From DASQZK01 sp963809925 (GTDB lineage: Bacteria > Bacteroidota > Bacteroidia > Bacteroidales > GCA-2748055): DNA of 64,000 nucleotides. The DNA is taken from positions 310,001 through 374,000 of the forward strand of contig CAWELH010000010.1 of NCBI GenBank assembly GCA_963809925.1. The letters run 5' to 3'. The notes under the pieces were generated by a model that did no database searches, was not told the origin of the DNA, and saw only the letters and a list, made by a program, of their open reading frames with translations. The stretch's first letter is position 1; each line of letters begins with the position of its first letter. Shown here piece by piece: positions 17,128-25,250 of the stretch. Made by a program: the position numbers and the translations under genes.

Positions 17128-17625
17128 TCAGGCGTTGCCTGGTCCGGCTGACTGATTTTTACTTCTTTCGATGGACTGGAGAGCAAGGTAATTGTCACCG
17201 AATTTCTCAAGGTTCTCCAATTCAACATCATACTGGTCGAAATGCCTTTCTTCATCATCCACCAGTTGTTCAAAAAGTTTCTTAGAGGCTGAATCGGCAT
17301 TTTGAGAACACTCATTCGCCCAGAGATTATAATCATTCGCACTGCTTTCTTCCATGCTTCTGGCCACTGAGACCATCTCACGAACATCATGTATCTTTTT
17401 TACATCATTTGAAGCAACCATTTCAACGTCTCCTTTCAGAAAGAGAATTCTTTCCGCAAGAAGTTCAATGTGCAGCATCTCTTCAATAGCAGTTCTTTTG
17501 AACAGGTTTGCCAGGAGGTCATATCCCCGGTCGTCACAATGGAAATGGAAGTACATGTATTGATGCACAGCCGAGAGCTCGTCTGTAACAGCTTTGTTTA
17601 AGAGAGCTATACTTTTTTCTTTCAT
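17128..17625 (-). CDS. bfr: Bacterioferritin
   Basis: 165-residue ferritin-like iron-storage subunit. The di-iron ferroxidase ligands fit the Bfr pattern: Glu16 ('TDELSAVHQY'), Glu49 and His52 ('AIEEMLHIE'), a Glu in 'MEESSANDYN', and Glu and His in 'DDEERHFDQY'. Met50 sits where the heme-ligating methionine of bacterioferritins lies, which separates it from plain ferritins and Dps. The product is expected to form a 24-subunit cage storing ferric iron and limiting peroxide damage. The gene is monocistronic, between a hairpin and an octamer repeat array that occupies its upstream region. Confidence 0.9.
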   Translation of the reverse strand: MKEKSIALLNKAVTDELSAVHQYMYFHFHCDDRGYDLLANLFKRTAIEEMLHIELLAERILFLKGDVEMVASNDVKKIHDVREMVSVARSMEESSANDYNLWANECSQNADSASKKLFEQLVDDEERHFDQYDVELENLEKFGDNYLALQSIERSKNQSAGPGNA

Positions 17626-17786
17626 GACATATTGTTTTTTGGTTTTTTCTGAAGTGTAAATTTATGAAAAAAAGATGATATAGTCCCGTGTATCTTGCGG
17701 TAATCGCTTTATTAACGCGCATCTTAAGTATGAAAGTTGATTTATTGATTCTCCTTGCCTGACCGCATGACGCCATCACATTATAA

Positions 17787-17852
17787 TTGTTGATTTGTTG
17801 ATTTGTTGAATTGTTGAATTGTTGAATTGTTGATTTGTTGAATTGCTGAATT
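17787..17852. repeat. Tandem octamer array, TTTGTTGA/AATTGTTG type (second locus)
   Basis: About eight degenerate units of the same octamer family as at 752-841 (TTGTTGAT, TTGTTGAA), again followed by a CCAT-type octamer array. The minus-strand reading gives a spurious Gln/Asn/Ser-rich frame. Confidence 0.75.
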
Positions 17853-17898
17853 GAAGAGTGGTCTAAAGGGTCGTCTGAACTTCTTCCCACCTCATCGC

Positions 17899-17972
17899 CC
17901 CATCACTTCATCACTTCATCACTCCATCACTCCATCACTCCATCACTCCATCACTCCATCACTCCATCACTC
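17899..17972. repeat. Tandem octamer array, CCATCACT type (second locus)
   Basis: About nine units of CCATCACT with TCATCACT variants. The array is period-matched to the CCATAACT array at 853-960 and likewise sits beside a TTGTTGAT-type array. Its right end supplies the TGA stop codon of the GNAT gene at 17967, so the repeat directly abuts coding sequence. Confidence 0.8.
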
Positions 17973-18455
17973 TCCATATACTCTCTTCACAAATATCAAC
18001 TTATTATCCCCGGCCTCATAGAAATCATCCAGTTCAGCCTTAAGCTGGTAGCCATTTCTTAAGTAAAAGACCCGGGTTGATTCATATTCCGACTTTGAAG
18101 AGGTTTCGGCGTAAATGGCAGCGCCACCGCCTTTTTTCACCTCATCTTCCGTTCTGGCGAGGAGCAGGCGGCCAATCCCATGATTTCGGAAGGGTTGCAT
18201 GGTTGCTATCCAGTAGAGATCGAAGCTAATGAGTGAGCATGGGATTAGACCAAAGCAGGAGAATGCGACGGTTTTGCCATCGATCTCTGCAAACAGGAAT
18301 TGATAGCTGCTTTCCTCTCCAGCGGTAAATTTTTCTTCGGCAATTTCCCTGGCTATATTGATCTCGTCCTCGCGGAAAAAGCCCGTGGAACGAACGATGG
18401 ATTCAACAATATGCGGATCATCCGTCCTGAGGAAATTACGATAGGTGATATTCAT
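17967..18455 (-). CDS. GNAT family N-acetyltransferase
   Basis: 162 residues with the GNAT fold. Motif A is 'LYWIATMQPFRNHGIGRLLL' (acetyl-CoA pyrophosphate loop, R/Q-x-x-G-x-G/A form with 'NHGIGR'); a central beta strand 'FLFAEIDGKTVAFSCFG' and C-terminal 'RVFYLRNGYQLKAEL' complete it. The start overlaps the upstream ATP-grasp gene by 20 bases, so translation is probably coupled. With KamA and two ATP-grasp ligases in the operon, the likely substrate is an amino acid or dipeptide amine (inference; it is much shorter than the archaeal/Bacillus beta-lysine acetyltransferase AblB). Its 3' end lies in a tandem repeat. Confidence 0.8.
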   Translation of the reverse strand: MNITYRNFLRTDDPHIVESIVRSTGFFREDEINIAREIAEEKFTAGEESSYQFLFAEIDGKTVAFSCFGLIPCSLISFDLYWIATMQPFRNHGIGRLLLARTEDEVKKGGGAAIYAETSSKSEYESTRVFYLRNGYQLKAELDDFYEAGDNKLIFVKRVYGE

Positions 18456-19428
18456 GGTGTAATTTCAGTGCTTGGTTAATAAGTCGATGTATAGCTTCTG
18501 TAAATGAAAGTCCGCTTTGTACACAAGCAGCAAAAAATCCTGAGTCGGGGGAAATACAAGGATTGGCATTAATTTCCAGTACATAGGGATGGTTATTTTG
18601 ATCAACACGGAAATCGACACGGGCATATCCTGAGAGGTAAAACAGGTTCCAGCAATCAAGGGAAATGTGTCTGATCTCGTCCAGGAGTGTGTTGTCGGTA
18701 CTACTGAATTCAAACGACCGCGTTGTATGTTTGAATTCAAAGGAGCCTTCGTCCCATTTTGCAGCATAGCCTAAAATCTGCGGTTTATCATTGGGGAAAC
18801 CGGTAAATTTCATTTCTGCAGGAGCAAGGATTTCAGGGCCATCCTCGCTGCTGAGTATGGAGATATTGAATTCTCTTCCCGGAATATAATCTTCAATAAA
18901 GAAATCCGGACCGAATTTTTTTCTGAAATCGGCAATCAGGTCCTCATGTTGACCGCTGAAAACGTTTTTATCGGTGATTCCGACGGAGGCATCCTCCCAC
19001 AGAGGTTTTACAATAAGCTTTGTTTTGTCGCCTGGCTTTAAAAATTCATGGCTCTCATACCATGCCGGCGTTGGAAGGCCGCCAGCTTTAAGCATTCTTT
19101 TGGTAAGAAGTTTATTCGAGGTCAAAAAAATACTTACAGGACCGCAGCCGGTGAAAGGTATATCGAGGGATTTCAGAAGGGCAGGAGCCAGGTGAATAAG
19201 ATCAGCTCTTCTTCCGGCATTTTCTACAAGATTTATGACAACGTCAGGTTCAGCAGTTTTGATAGCTTCGGCACAGCTTTTCAGATCGAGATTCATGAAA
19301 ATCCTGGAACTTTCATACTCCAGTTCAGCCAGGGCTTCCTCCACGGCACACGCCTGGTCAAGTACGTCCAGTTCGTCAGGTGTGGCATTTTCGACCAATT
19401 CGTTGATTAGAATCACAGCTTTATGCAT
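18436..19428 (-). CDS. ATP-grasp ligase, D-Ala-D-Ala ligase-like (second of pair)
   Basis: 330 residues, cytoplasmic. N-terminal Rossmann-like domain ('VVINLVENAGRRADL', 'IPFTGCGPVSIFLTSNKLL'), ATP-grasp core with 'KLIVKPLWEDASVGITDK', 'FFIEDYIPGREFNISIL' and the metal-binding end 'YARVDFRVD' ... 'LEINANPCISPDSGF' (Glu/Asn ligands). This is the DdlA/B superfamily that joins two amino acids through an acyl phosphate; sequence cannot give the substrate. True Ddl belongs to cell-wall operons, whereas this gene sits between another ATP-grasp gene and a GNAT gene downstream of kamA, so a role in amino-acid conjugation is more likely than peptidoglycan synthesis (inference). Confidence 0.85.
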   Translation of the reverse strand: MHKAVILINELVENATPDELDVLDQACAVEEALAELEYESSRIFMNLDLKSCAEAIKTAEPDVVINLVENAGRRADLIHLAPALLKSLDIPFTGCGPVSIFLTSNKLLTKRMLKAGGLPTPAWYESHEFLKPGDKTKLIVKPLWEDASVGITDKNVFSGQHEDLIADFRKKFGPDFFIEDYIPGREFNISILSSEDGPEILAPAEMKFTGFPNDKPQILGYAAKWDEGSFEFKHTTRSFEFSSTDNTLLDEIRHISLDCWNLFYLSGYARVDFRVDQNNHPYVLEINANPCISPDSGFFAACVQSGLSFTEAIHRLINQALKLHHEYHLS

Positions 19429-19474
19429 CGCAGGACATATTCATTTCCGGGTTCCCGGCAGGTTATTATCTTCT

Positions 19475-20491
19475 TTAGACAGCAGTTGATAAATTCGTCA
19501 TCTCCGGTGTTTCCGGATTTTTCAATTTCGTCAGGGCCGAATCCATGATCATTTTAATTAGGTTTGCATAGGATATCCCATGTAATCCGCATAGAATGGG
19601 CAGGTCGGAATGGACCGGATTCAGACCGGCAAGGGGGTTAACTTCGATGAAACAAGCCTGGCCACTATGGTTATAACGAATATCCACCCTTCCGGCATCC
19701 TCACATTCCAGTGCCTTCCATGCCTCCAGTGCGACTCTTTCACATTCGGCTGCTTCTTTCCGTGGAGCACGGCTGTAATTTACCAGGTCGAGATAGTTCT
19801 CTTTATTCTGATATGAATACGCATTTTTCTCTGCGTTATCCTGGAGCATAATCTCCATTGTGCCCAGGGTTCGTGCGTGTTCACCTGTCCCTGCAATTCC
19901 TACCGTAAACTCGCGGCCGCTCAGATATTCTTCCACCAATACAGGCTGCCTGAATTTTTGCAGGAGATCCCGGCATACTTCATCGAGTTGATGGTAATCC
20001 TGAATGAAGGATTTCGCATTGATTCCTTTGCCTGTACCTTCTGCAACCGGTTTGGCAAACAGCGGAAAGGGAAGAATGATCTGTCGGATATCAGACGGTT
20101 TACGAACCAGTCTGAAATCGGCTGTCGGAACGCCGGCGTCCCTGACAATGCTCTTTGTCATTCCTTTATGCAGTGTAAGTGACAGAACCAGGGGACCTGA
20201 AAAAACATAAGGGATATTCCAGGCGTCAAGCATAGCTGGTACCTGGGCTTCCCTTCCGATTCCATACATACCTTCACAAATATTAAAAACCAAATCCCAC
20301 CTGCGACCGTTAACGAGGGCCTGGCCAAGTTCTTTCACATTGCCGATTCTCTCCGTCTCAAATCCATGCAAGTTCAAAGAATGCTCAATGGCAGAAACGG
20401 TCTCTTCCTTGTCAAATTCAGCAGTCTCTTCCTCACTAAAACCCATCTTCAGGTAGTCGGAACGGAGATCATAGGTTAAACCTGTTTTCAT
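19475..20491 (-). CDS. ATP-grasp ligase, D-Ala-D-Ala ligase-like (first of pair)
   Basis: 338 residues. 'VFNICEGMYGIGREAQVPAM' and 'IPYVFSGPLVLSLTLHKGMT' form the N-terminal and hinge regions; 'FPLFAKPVAEGTGKGI' is the ATP-binding loop and 'VLVEEYLSGREFTVGIAG' the central strand. The end 'AGRVDIRYN' ... 'FIEVNPLAGLNP' carries the Mg-binding Glu/Asn. It resembles a Ddl-like subgroup distinct from its neighbour at 18436, so the two are probably not redundant. It lies 62 bases after kamA and 46 before the second ligase, consistent with one transcript. It may activate the carboxylate of, or add to, a beta-amino acid made by the KamA homolog (inference). Confidence 0.85.
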   Translation of the reverse strand: MKTGLTYDLRSDYLKMGFSEEETAEFDKEETVSAIEHSLNLHGFETERIGNVKELGQALVNGRRWDLVFNICEGMYGIGREAQVPAMLDAWNIPYVFSGPLVLSLTLHKGMTKSIVRDAGVPTADFRLVRKPSDIRQIILPFPLFAKPVAEGTGKGINAKSFIQDYHQLDEVCRDLLQKFRQPVLVEEYLSGREFTVGIAGTGEHARTLGTMEIMLQDNAEKNAYSYQNKENYLDLVNYSRAPRKEAAECERVALEAWKALECEDAGRVDIRYNHSGQACFIEVNPLAGLNPVHSDLPILCGLHGISYANLIKMIMDSALTKLKNPETPEMTNLSTAV

Positions 20492-20553
20492 TTTCTATTT
20501 CATGATTTTAAATAAGGTAATTGGCTGGAATAGTATCAGGCATCCACAACCGG

Positions 20554-21810
20554 TTACATGTAATCGGGGTAGGAGTAATGCTTGCCCTGATAATTGGTAA
20601 GAATGATGTTGCCATTTTTCTTTCCAACAAAATAGTTGGGAAGAAGGGGTATTTTTCCTCCTCCTCCAGGGGCGTCGATCACAAAATGGGGGACAGCATA
20701 CCCCGAAGTAAAGCCGCGTAGGGATTTAATGATCTCCAGCCCCTTATCAACCGGCGTTCTGAAGTGTGCGGATCCAGGGACCGGATCGCATTGGTAAAGG
20801 TAATAGGGTCTCACCCGAATTTTTAGTAGTTCATGCATCAGTTTTCGAAATACCACCGGATCGTCGTTTATCCCTTTTAGCAGTACGGTCTGACTACCCA
20901 GAGGGAATCCGCTATCTGCCAGCCGGTTGCATGCATTACTGACCTCAGGGGTTATCTCTTCCGGGTGCGTAAAATGGATGCTAAGATACACGGGATGATA
21001 TTTTTTCAGCATCTTTAATAGTGCGGGTGTTATTCTTTGGGGAAGCACCACCGGTACTTTTGTACCTATCCTGATGATCTCAACATGGGGGATGGCACGA
21101 AGTCCCGAAAGCAGGTACCTGAGTTTGTCATCAGAAAGGGTTAGCGGATCACCGCCTGAAAGTAAAACGTCCCTTATCTCTTCGTGTGAACGGATGTACT
21201 CAAAAGCTTCATCCCAATCGGTGCGACGTGTAAGAGAATTTCCCTTTCCGGCGACCATATGTGACCGTGTGCAATAACGGCAGTAGCTGCTGCAAAAATT
21301 TGTGACCAGGAACAGAACCCTGTCCGGATACCGGTGAACGAGGCATTTCAATCTGTTATGCTGATGCTCGTTCAACGGGTCGGCTTGTTCTCCAGGTGAA
21401 AGAAGCAATTCCTGTGCTACAGGTACCATAGTCCTCCGTAGCGCGTGGTTTGGATCATCTCTGTGGAGAAGGCTGGCATAGTATGGTGTGATGCGTACTG
21501 GGAGGTTGATGTTGCTATCGAGGGATGTCATCAACTCATCCGATGATAATCTTAGGAAGGCTCCAAGCGCTTTTAGGGAGGTGAAACTATGTCTCAGCTG
21601 CCATTGCCAGCTGTTCCACTCACGCAGGGATGTACCGGGAAAGTATGTTTTGAGGAATTTTTCTGAATTTTTACTTAGTGTTATAAAACCCGGTTTATAC
21701 TCTTCTGAAGAGTACGGGTCTTCTGCCGTAAGGTACTGGTTAACTGGAGGTTCCTGAACGTCAGCCTCACCTGAAGCAGAAATCATTACATTCTTTTCTT
21801 CTGATTTCAT
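20554..21810 (-). CDS. kamA: KamA-family radical SAM lysine 2,3-aminomutase
   Basis: 418 residues. Radical SAM cluster motif C173-x3-C177-x2-C180 ('CSSYCRYCTRSH'). PLP-binding Lys386 lies in 'DAPGGGGK'. Asp342 ('YQCD') and Asp379 ('VIDAPGG') are 37 residues apart and correspond to the Asp pair (293/330 in the clostridial enzyme) that holds the epsilon-amino group of lysine; glutamate 2,3-aminomutases change these. Predicted reaction: L-alpha-lysine to beta-lysine with a 4Fe-4S cluster, SAM and PLP. It heads a four-gene minus-strand operon with two ATP-grasp ligases and a GNAT. No lysine-fermentation genes (kamDE, kdd, kce) are present, which argues against catabolism. Confidence 0.88.
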   Translation of the reverse strand: MKSEEKNVMISASGEADVQEPPVNQYLTAEDPYSSEEYKPGFITLSKNSEKFLKTYFPGTSLREWNSWQWQLRHSFTSLKALGAFLRLSSDELMTSLDSNINLPVRITPYYASLLHRDDPNHALRRTMVPVAQELLLSPGEQADPLNEHQHNRLKCLVHRYPDRVLFLVTNFCSSYCRYCTRSHMVAGKGNSLTRRTDWDEAFEYIRSHEEIRDVLLSGGDPLTLSDDKLRYLLSGLRAIPHVEIIRIGTKVPVVLPQRITPALLKMLKKYHPVYLSIHFTHPEEITPEVSNACNRLADSGFPLGSQTVLLKGINDDPVVFRKLMHELLKIRVRPYYLYQCDPVPGSAHFRTPVDKGLEIIKSLRGFTSGYAVPHFVIDAPGGGGKIPLLPNYFVGKKNGNIILTNYQGKHYSYPDYM

Positions 21811-22684
21811 GTATGATTAATGTGGAAAACATCTTCATTTAATTTATTCATTCTTCTTATATCACATATAATGAAGCATTTAAAGTGAAAAACACCAAAT
21901 TATATTATGACGCTAACTTTGTGCAATGATATAGTTTTTTTAGATTCATTGTTCACATATGACATGAAATATTGACCCATAATTCACATTTTTATTAACA
22001 GCAGAACTAATATTGAAACCTCTTCATCTCTAAACCCTTATAACATGTACAATACAGAGTAAAAATAAATGCTGGCACAGGAGATCAAAACCGGGGTTTT
22101 TATGGTAGGATTCTGTAGAAAAATCCAGGAAATAAATCTATTTGTCCATATCGCTAGAGCCAACGGTACTTTTCTGAATATTTAAAGCCATCTGCAGCGG
22201 CTGCTGTAACACCGGTAATGACTTCTATCTCAGTTACGTATTACTTTTATGCAAAATTATGCCAAGGGTAAACTGATATTGGTAACCATTCCGCGAACGA
22301 TCATATGCGCTGAAATAGAGGTAATTAGTCTTTAGCAAAGCAGAGGTATGTCATAAAACCAATGGATTACCTGGGGAATTTTTCCACATTGTGAGGTCTT
22401 TATATCCTCCTACGGGACGAGACAGTTTGCCTGCAGAGCAGAACTAAATGGGTTCTTTGGGAGGTATCCTGGTATGAAAAAGCGGATAGGGAAATGAAAA
22501 TATGAAGAATCCAGGATTTCTCCTTCTGAATATATAGCATATCTGTGTATAATAGTTGCACGCAGAAACCAGTGTAAGTGGCCCCTTATTCCTGTTGAAT
22601 GACCGACTATTATTTTCATTATTTAAGCACTGTCTCTTCAGAACTTATTCCGACATATATTGTTTCACTGGAAAACCAAAAGAG
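21811..22684. other. Long non-coding spacer upstream of kamA
   Basis: About 870 bases between the divergent kamA operon and the acidic-protein gene. It holds no ORF I would call: a minus-strand frame at 22410-22619 and a 38-codon plus frame from 22070 have no recognisable features. It should contain both promoters; no clear TAnnTTTG box stood out. Such length for a simple divergent promoter region is notable. Confidence 0.4.
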
Positions 22685-23011
22685 ATGAAAAAAGTCAAAC
22701 GAATATCTGTAAAAGGCGAAAAGGAATACCTTCCTGGATATCCTGAATCTCCGGAAAATGAAGATATCTATAATAAGGATGAGGAGGAGACCGAGCTAAA
22801 TCCGGAAAACCCTGTAAAACACAAGAAGAAAAGCACAAAATACCTTAAATCAAACGAAAAGGATTTTGAAGATGTTGAAACGGGAAGTGATCTCGATGTT
22901 CCGGGATCATCAAGGGATGAAGACGACGATGATTTTTTTGACGATGAGGAAAATGATTATTACAGCCTTGGCGGTGACAGTCATGATGATCTTGAGGAAG
23001 ACTGGAATTGA
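22685..23011 (+). CDS. Small highly acidic protein
   Basis: 108 residues beginning 'MKKVKRISVKGEKEYLPGYP', a start I recall from conserved small acidic proteins of Bacteroidota. The rest is rich in Asp/Glu with no predicted fold: 'RDEDDDDFFDDEENDYYSL' near the end. The upstream frame from 22556 lacks this quality, so the ATG at 22685 was chosen. No function is known. It precedes a universal stress protein gene by 170 bases. Confidence 0.6.
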   Translation: MKKVKRISVKGEKEYLPGYPESPENEDIYNKDEEETELNPENPVKHKKKSTKYLKSNEKDFEDVETGSDLDVPGSSRDEDDDDFFDDEENDYYSLGGDSHDDLEEDWN

Positions 23012-23181
23012 TTGATGTCACAGACCGGCTTCGAAATGTCCTGTTAGGCTGACGATAAAATGAGAATGATAATTAATCGTGCTTCGTGTTGTTAAGGGAG
23101 TAGATTCATTATATATCGATAACCTTCAAACATTATTCCATGGTTAGAAAAACAGGTGAGAGTGGGTTTCAGAGAGTGAGC

Positions 23182-23652
23182 ATGAAAAATGTGCTCATTG
23201 CTCTTGATTATGACCCTACAGCTCAAAAAGTTGCAGAAACAGGCTACTCGCTGGCAAAGTCGATGGGCGCTGAAGTAACCCTGATGCATGTTGTAGCAGA
23301 TGCCATATATTATACATCAAGGGAATATTCGCCTATTATGGGTTTTACAGGATTCAACGATATTGGTTCCCTGCCGTACATAAATATTGAGGCGCTCAAA
23401 GCGGCTGCAGGCCATTTTCTTGATGAAACCCGAAATCACCTCACAGATCCGGATATTAAGACAAAGGTAGGTGAGGGGGATGATGCCACAGCCATCCTTG
23501 ATGTTGCTGCAGAGATCGGCGCTGATATGATCATCATGGGATCACACAGTCATAGATGGCTTGAGAAGATCCTTGTTGGCAGCGTTACAGAGGAAGTACT
23601 TGAAAAAACGACCATACCTTTGTTCATCATACCAACACGTGAAAAAAAATGA
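23182..23652 (+). CDS. Universal stress protein (UspA family)
   Basis: 156 residues: 'KNVLIALDYDPTAQKVAETG' N-terminal strand with the conserved Asp, and 'VTLMHVVAD', 'ADMIIMGSHSHRWLEKILVG', 'VTEEVLEKTTIPLFII'. In ATP-binding Usps the loop is G-x2-G-x9-G-S/T; here it reads G-S-H-S...G-S, so the second Gly is Ser and nucleotide binding is uncertain. The ATG at 23182 gives the canonical start. It is followed by a lipoprotein gene. Confidence 0.88.
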   Translation: MKNVLIALDYDPTAQKVAETGYSLAKSMGAEVTLMHVVADAIYYTSREYSPIMGFTGFNDIGSLPYINIEALKAAAGHFLDETRNHLTDPDIKTKVGEGDDATAILDVAAEIGADMIIMGSHSHRWLEKILVGSVTEEVLEKTTIPLFIIPTREKK

Positions 23653-23706
23653 GTGATTCCTGCGAAACGAGGGAACACGCTTATTTCTTTTTATTACATT
23701 TCAACC

Positions 23707-24168
23707 ATGAAAAGGCAGGGACAATATGGTAAATATAAAAATACCTTTTTCACTATAAGAGTATTTATTACAGTCATCCTCCTGGCGGGCTTTGTTGTCT
23801 CATGTGTGCCCGATAATACACCAGTGGAGGAAAAAGATTACCGTTCGGCAATCCTGGGATCCTGGCAGGCAACTGTTGGGAACTATTCCAACGAAAACAT
23901 CAGTTTTAAAAAGGACAATATTTTTAAAACGCAGCTCCACGCCGGTGGCTTTATCGGAAATACTATGTCGCAGGGAGCTTTCGACATGACCACCGGAAGC
24001 TGGATGATTACCGGCGACCTTTTAACTGTACGGATTAAGGATGCAGAAAGAGAAGGACTTTTCAATAAGAATGGAACCTTTACGATCCTGTCGCTCACAG
24101 GGCAGGAATTGAAAATTAGCGACGAAAAAGGTGATACCACCGTCTTTGTAAGATTCCACGGCATGTGA
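23707..24168 (+). CDS. Lipocalin-like secreted lipoprotein
   Basis: 153 residues. N-terminal signal with lipobox ('FITVILLAGFVVSCVPD'), then a compact beta-rich domain: 'ILGSWQATVGNYSNENISFK', 'FDMTTGSWMITGDLLTVRI', 'NGTFTILSLTGQELKI'. The 'LxGxW' opening and repeated beta strands are typical of the lipocalin-like domains common in Bacteroidota lipoproteins. Ligand unknown. It starts 54 bases after usp. Confidence 0.7.
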   Translation: MKRQGQYGKYKNTFFTIRVFITVILLAGFVVSCVPDNTPVEEKDYRSAILGSWQATVGNYSNENISFKKDNIFKTQLHAGGFIGNTMSQGAFDMTTGSWMITGDLLTVRIKDAEREGLFNKNGTFTILSLTGQELKISDEKGDTTVFVRFHGM

Positions 24169-24185
24169 AATAATTATGGAGGCGA

Positions 24186-24503
24186 TTACTTGCGAATCAG
24201 CAACCCGATGATATCGGAAACCGGTTTGATATCGCTGACAATGATCAGCTGGATTTTCAGTATGCCGAACGATTCTTTCACTTTTTCACCGAATTCACCT
24301 GAATCTATTTTGTGAACTTCCCTGGATGCCAGCATTTCAACCAAATCAGGTACGTCATACTGAAGCTTTTCATGGTTTGGGTTGGAGCAAAACTCGATGA
24401 CGTCAGTTTCATTATCATAAATCACAAAATAGACGCAACAGCCGAGATGATTGTCAAGCAAATCACTTTTGTTGCTTGAGGTTTAGGTGATCGCAGTCTT
24501 CAT
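24186..24503 (-). pseudogene. Broken NifX/MTH1175-like cofactor-carrier gene (nonsense at codon 7)
   Basis: The minus strand from ATG 24503 reads 'MKTAIT', then TAA (24483-24485), then continues in the same frame as 'TSSNKSDLLDNHLGCCVYFVIYD' in two overlapping parts, ending at 24186 with 'VKESFGILKIQLIIV'. The whole matches the dinitrogenase iron-molybdenum cofactor-binding family (NifX/NafY/MTH1175-like), whose members start 'MKIAI' and have a 'HFGRCPYF' motif here appearing as HLGCCVYF. Reinitiation at a TTG (24461) would give a protein missing the first beta strand. The adjacent DUF134 gene is also broken, so this is most likely a decaying pair. Confidence 0.7.
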
Positions 24504-24946
24504 CTTTGGATATGTTATTGTTTGCAATAAACATTTCTTTTTCCTGAAAGGGTACAATAGCTTCTGATCCGCAGAATTTACAGGTTTTTACTTCGGTGTC
24601 TTTCTCAGGAGGATATCGAACCAGCATCCGTAATTACTACGGGAATACCGGTCACTGTCGAAGTAAATCTTGCCTCCTTCGAAAACAATTGGCATTTGAT
24701 GGATAAATGCACCTGCCTCTTTACGTCTTGCACTCCCATAAATCCTTGTGAATTTTGGTCTTGACCCCCCCATTCTTACAGTAATTTCAATGTATCCAGG
24801 CAGAGAAAGTAATCTCTCATACGAATGGCCTCATATTCTTCGAGGTATATAACAACCGGTTGCTGATCATTCGATTTACCAATGGGCTCAAATGCCTTAG
24901 ACCCTGGAGGGCTGTCCACTCGTCGCATTCTTTTAGGTTGCGGTAT
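24463..24946 (-). pseudogene. Broken DUF134 (UPF0251) DNA-binding protein gene
   Basis: Three minus-strand frames together rebuild a DUF134 protein: 'PQPKRMRRVDSPPG' and 'VVIYLEEYEAIRMRDY' (first frame); 'GSRPKFTRIYGSARRK', 'MPIVFEGGKIYFDSDRY' and 'GCWFDI' (second frame, to 24588); then 'PPEKDTEVKTCKFCGSEAIV' (third frame, ending 24463). The usual start codon before P-x-P-K-R-M-R-R-V is ATA (24944-24946) instead of ATG. So at least two frameshifts and a lost start are visible. DUF134 proteins are helix-turn-helix regulators with a C-terminal Cys pair, often next to NifX-like genes, exactly as here. Confidence 0.72.
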
Positions 24947-24980
24947 AACTATTAAATATCATATGTACAAAATAAATCTA

Positions 24981-25019
24981 ATGAACATTTGTTCATAATT
25001 AATTATTTACCTATCTTTA
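24981..25019 (+). promoter_or_regulatory. Promoter with overlapping operator-like palindrome
   Basis: ATGAACA-TT-TGTTCAT (24981-24996) is a perfect 7-bp-arm palindrome. Its right half contains TTTG (24988-24991), which sits 20 bases before TATCTTTA (25012-25019), close to the -7 consensus TAnnTTTG. The small membrane protein starts 15 bases further on. A dimeric repressor on this palindrome would cover the -33 element; which regulator is unknown. Confidence 0.55.
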
Positions 25020-25034
25020 TAAAAAACAAATACG

Positions 25035-25250
25035 ATGTCATACAAATTAACAAAATCGTTATTTATAGCCGGATCACTTTTGTTTGCAGACTGGGTGCTT
25101 ATGATATTGATCGGTGGCATAGCCGGCTTATGTAAAGCAGGAGATGCATTTTTCTGTTCCACATATTGTATATTTGGCATTTCGTTGCTGGCTGCTACCG
25201 TTTTAGCAATTGTGGTCCTCTCCCTTGGCATAAACCGCAAACCTGCCTGA
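25035..25250 (+). CDS. Small two-helix membrane protein
   Basis: 71 residues with two hydrophobic helices: 'SLFIAGSLLFADWVLMILIG' and 'FGISLLAATVLAIVVLSLG', joined by a short segment containing Cys residues ('AGLCKAGDAFFCSTYCIF'). A short basic C-terminus ('INRKPA') suggests a cytoplasmic tail. No family recognised. The well-formed promoter upstream supports it as a real gene. Confidence 0.6.
   Translation: MSYKLTKSLFIAGSLLFADWVLMILIGGIAGLCKAGDAFFCSTYCIFGISLLAATVLAIVVLSLGINRKPA

Noticed and set aside
17534..17890. 118-residue minus-strand ORF over the octamer array
   Set aside because: The Gln/Asn/Ser-rich start ('SSIQQFNKSTIQQFNNS') is just the repeat translated, and the rest overlaps the bacterioferritin start.
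18436..20491. The two ATP-grasp genes as cell-wall ddl duplicates
   Set aside because: They differ from each other, lack cell-wall neighbours, and lie in an operon with kamA and a GNAT.
22410..22619. Minus-strand ORF in the kamA spacer
   Set aside because: No recognisable motif, no promoter, unusual amino-acid content.
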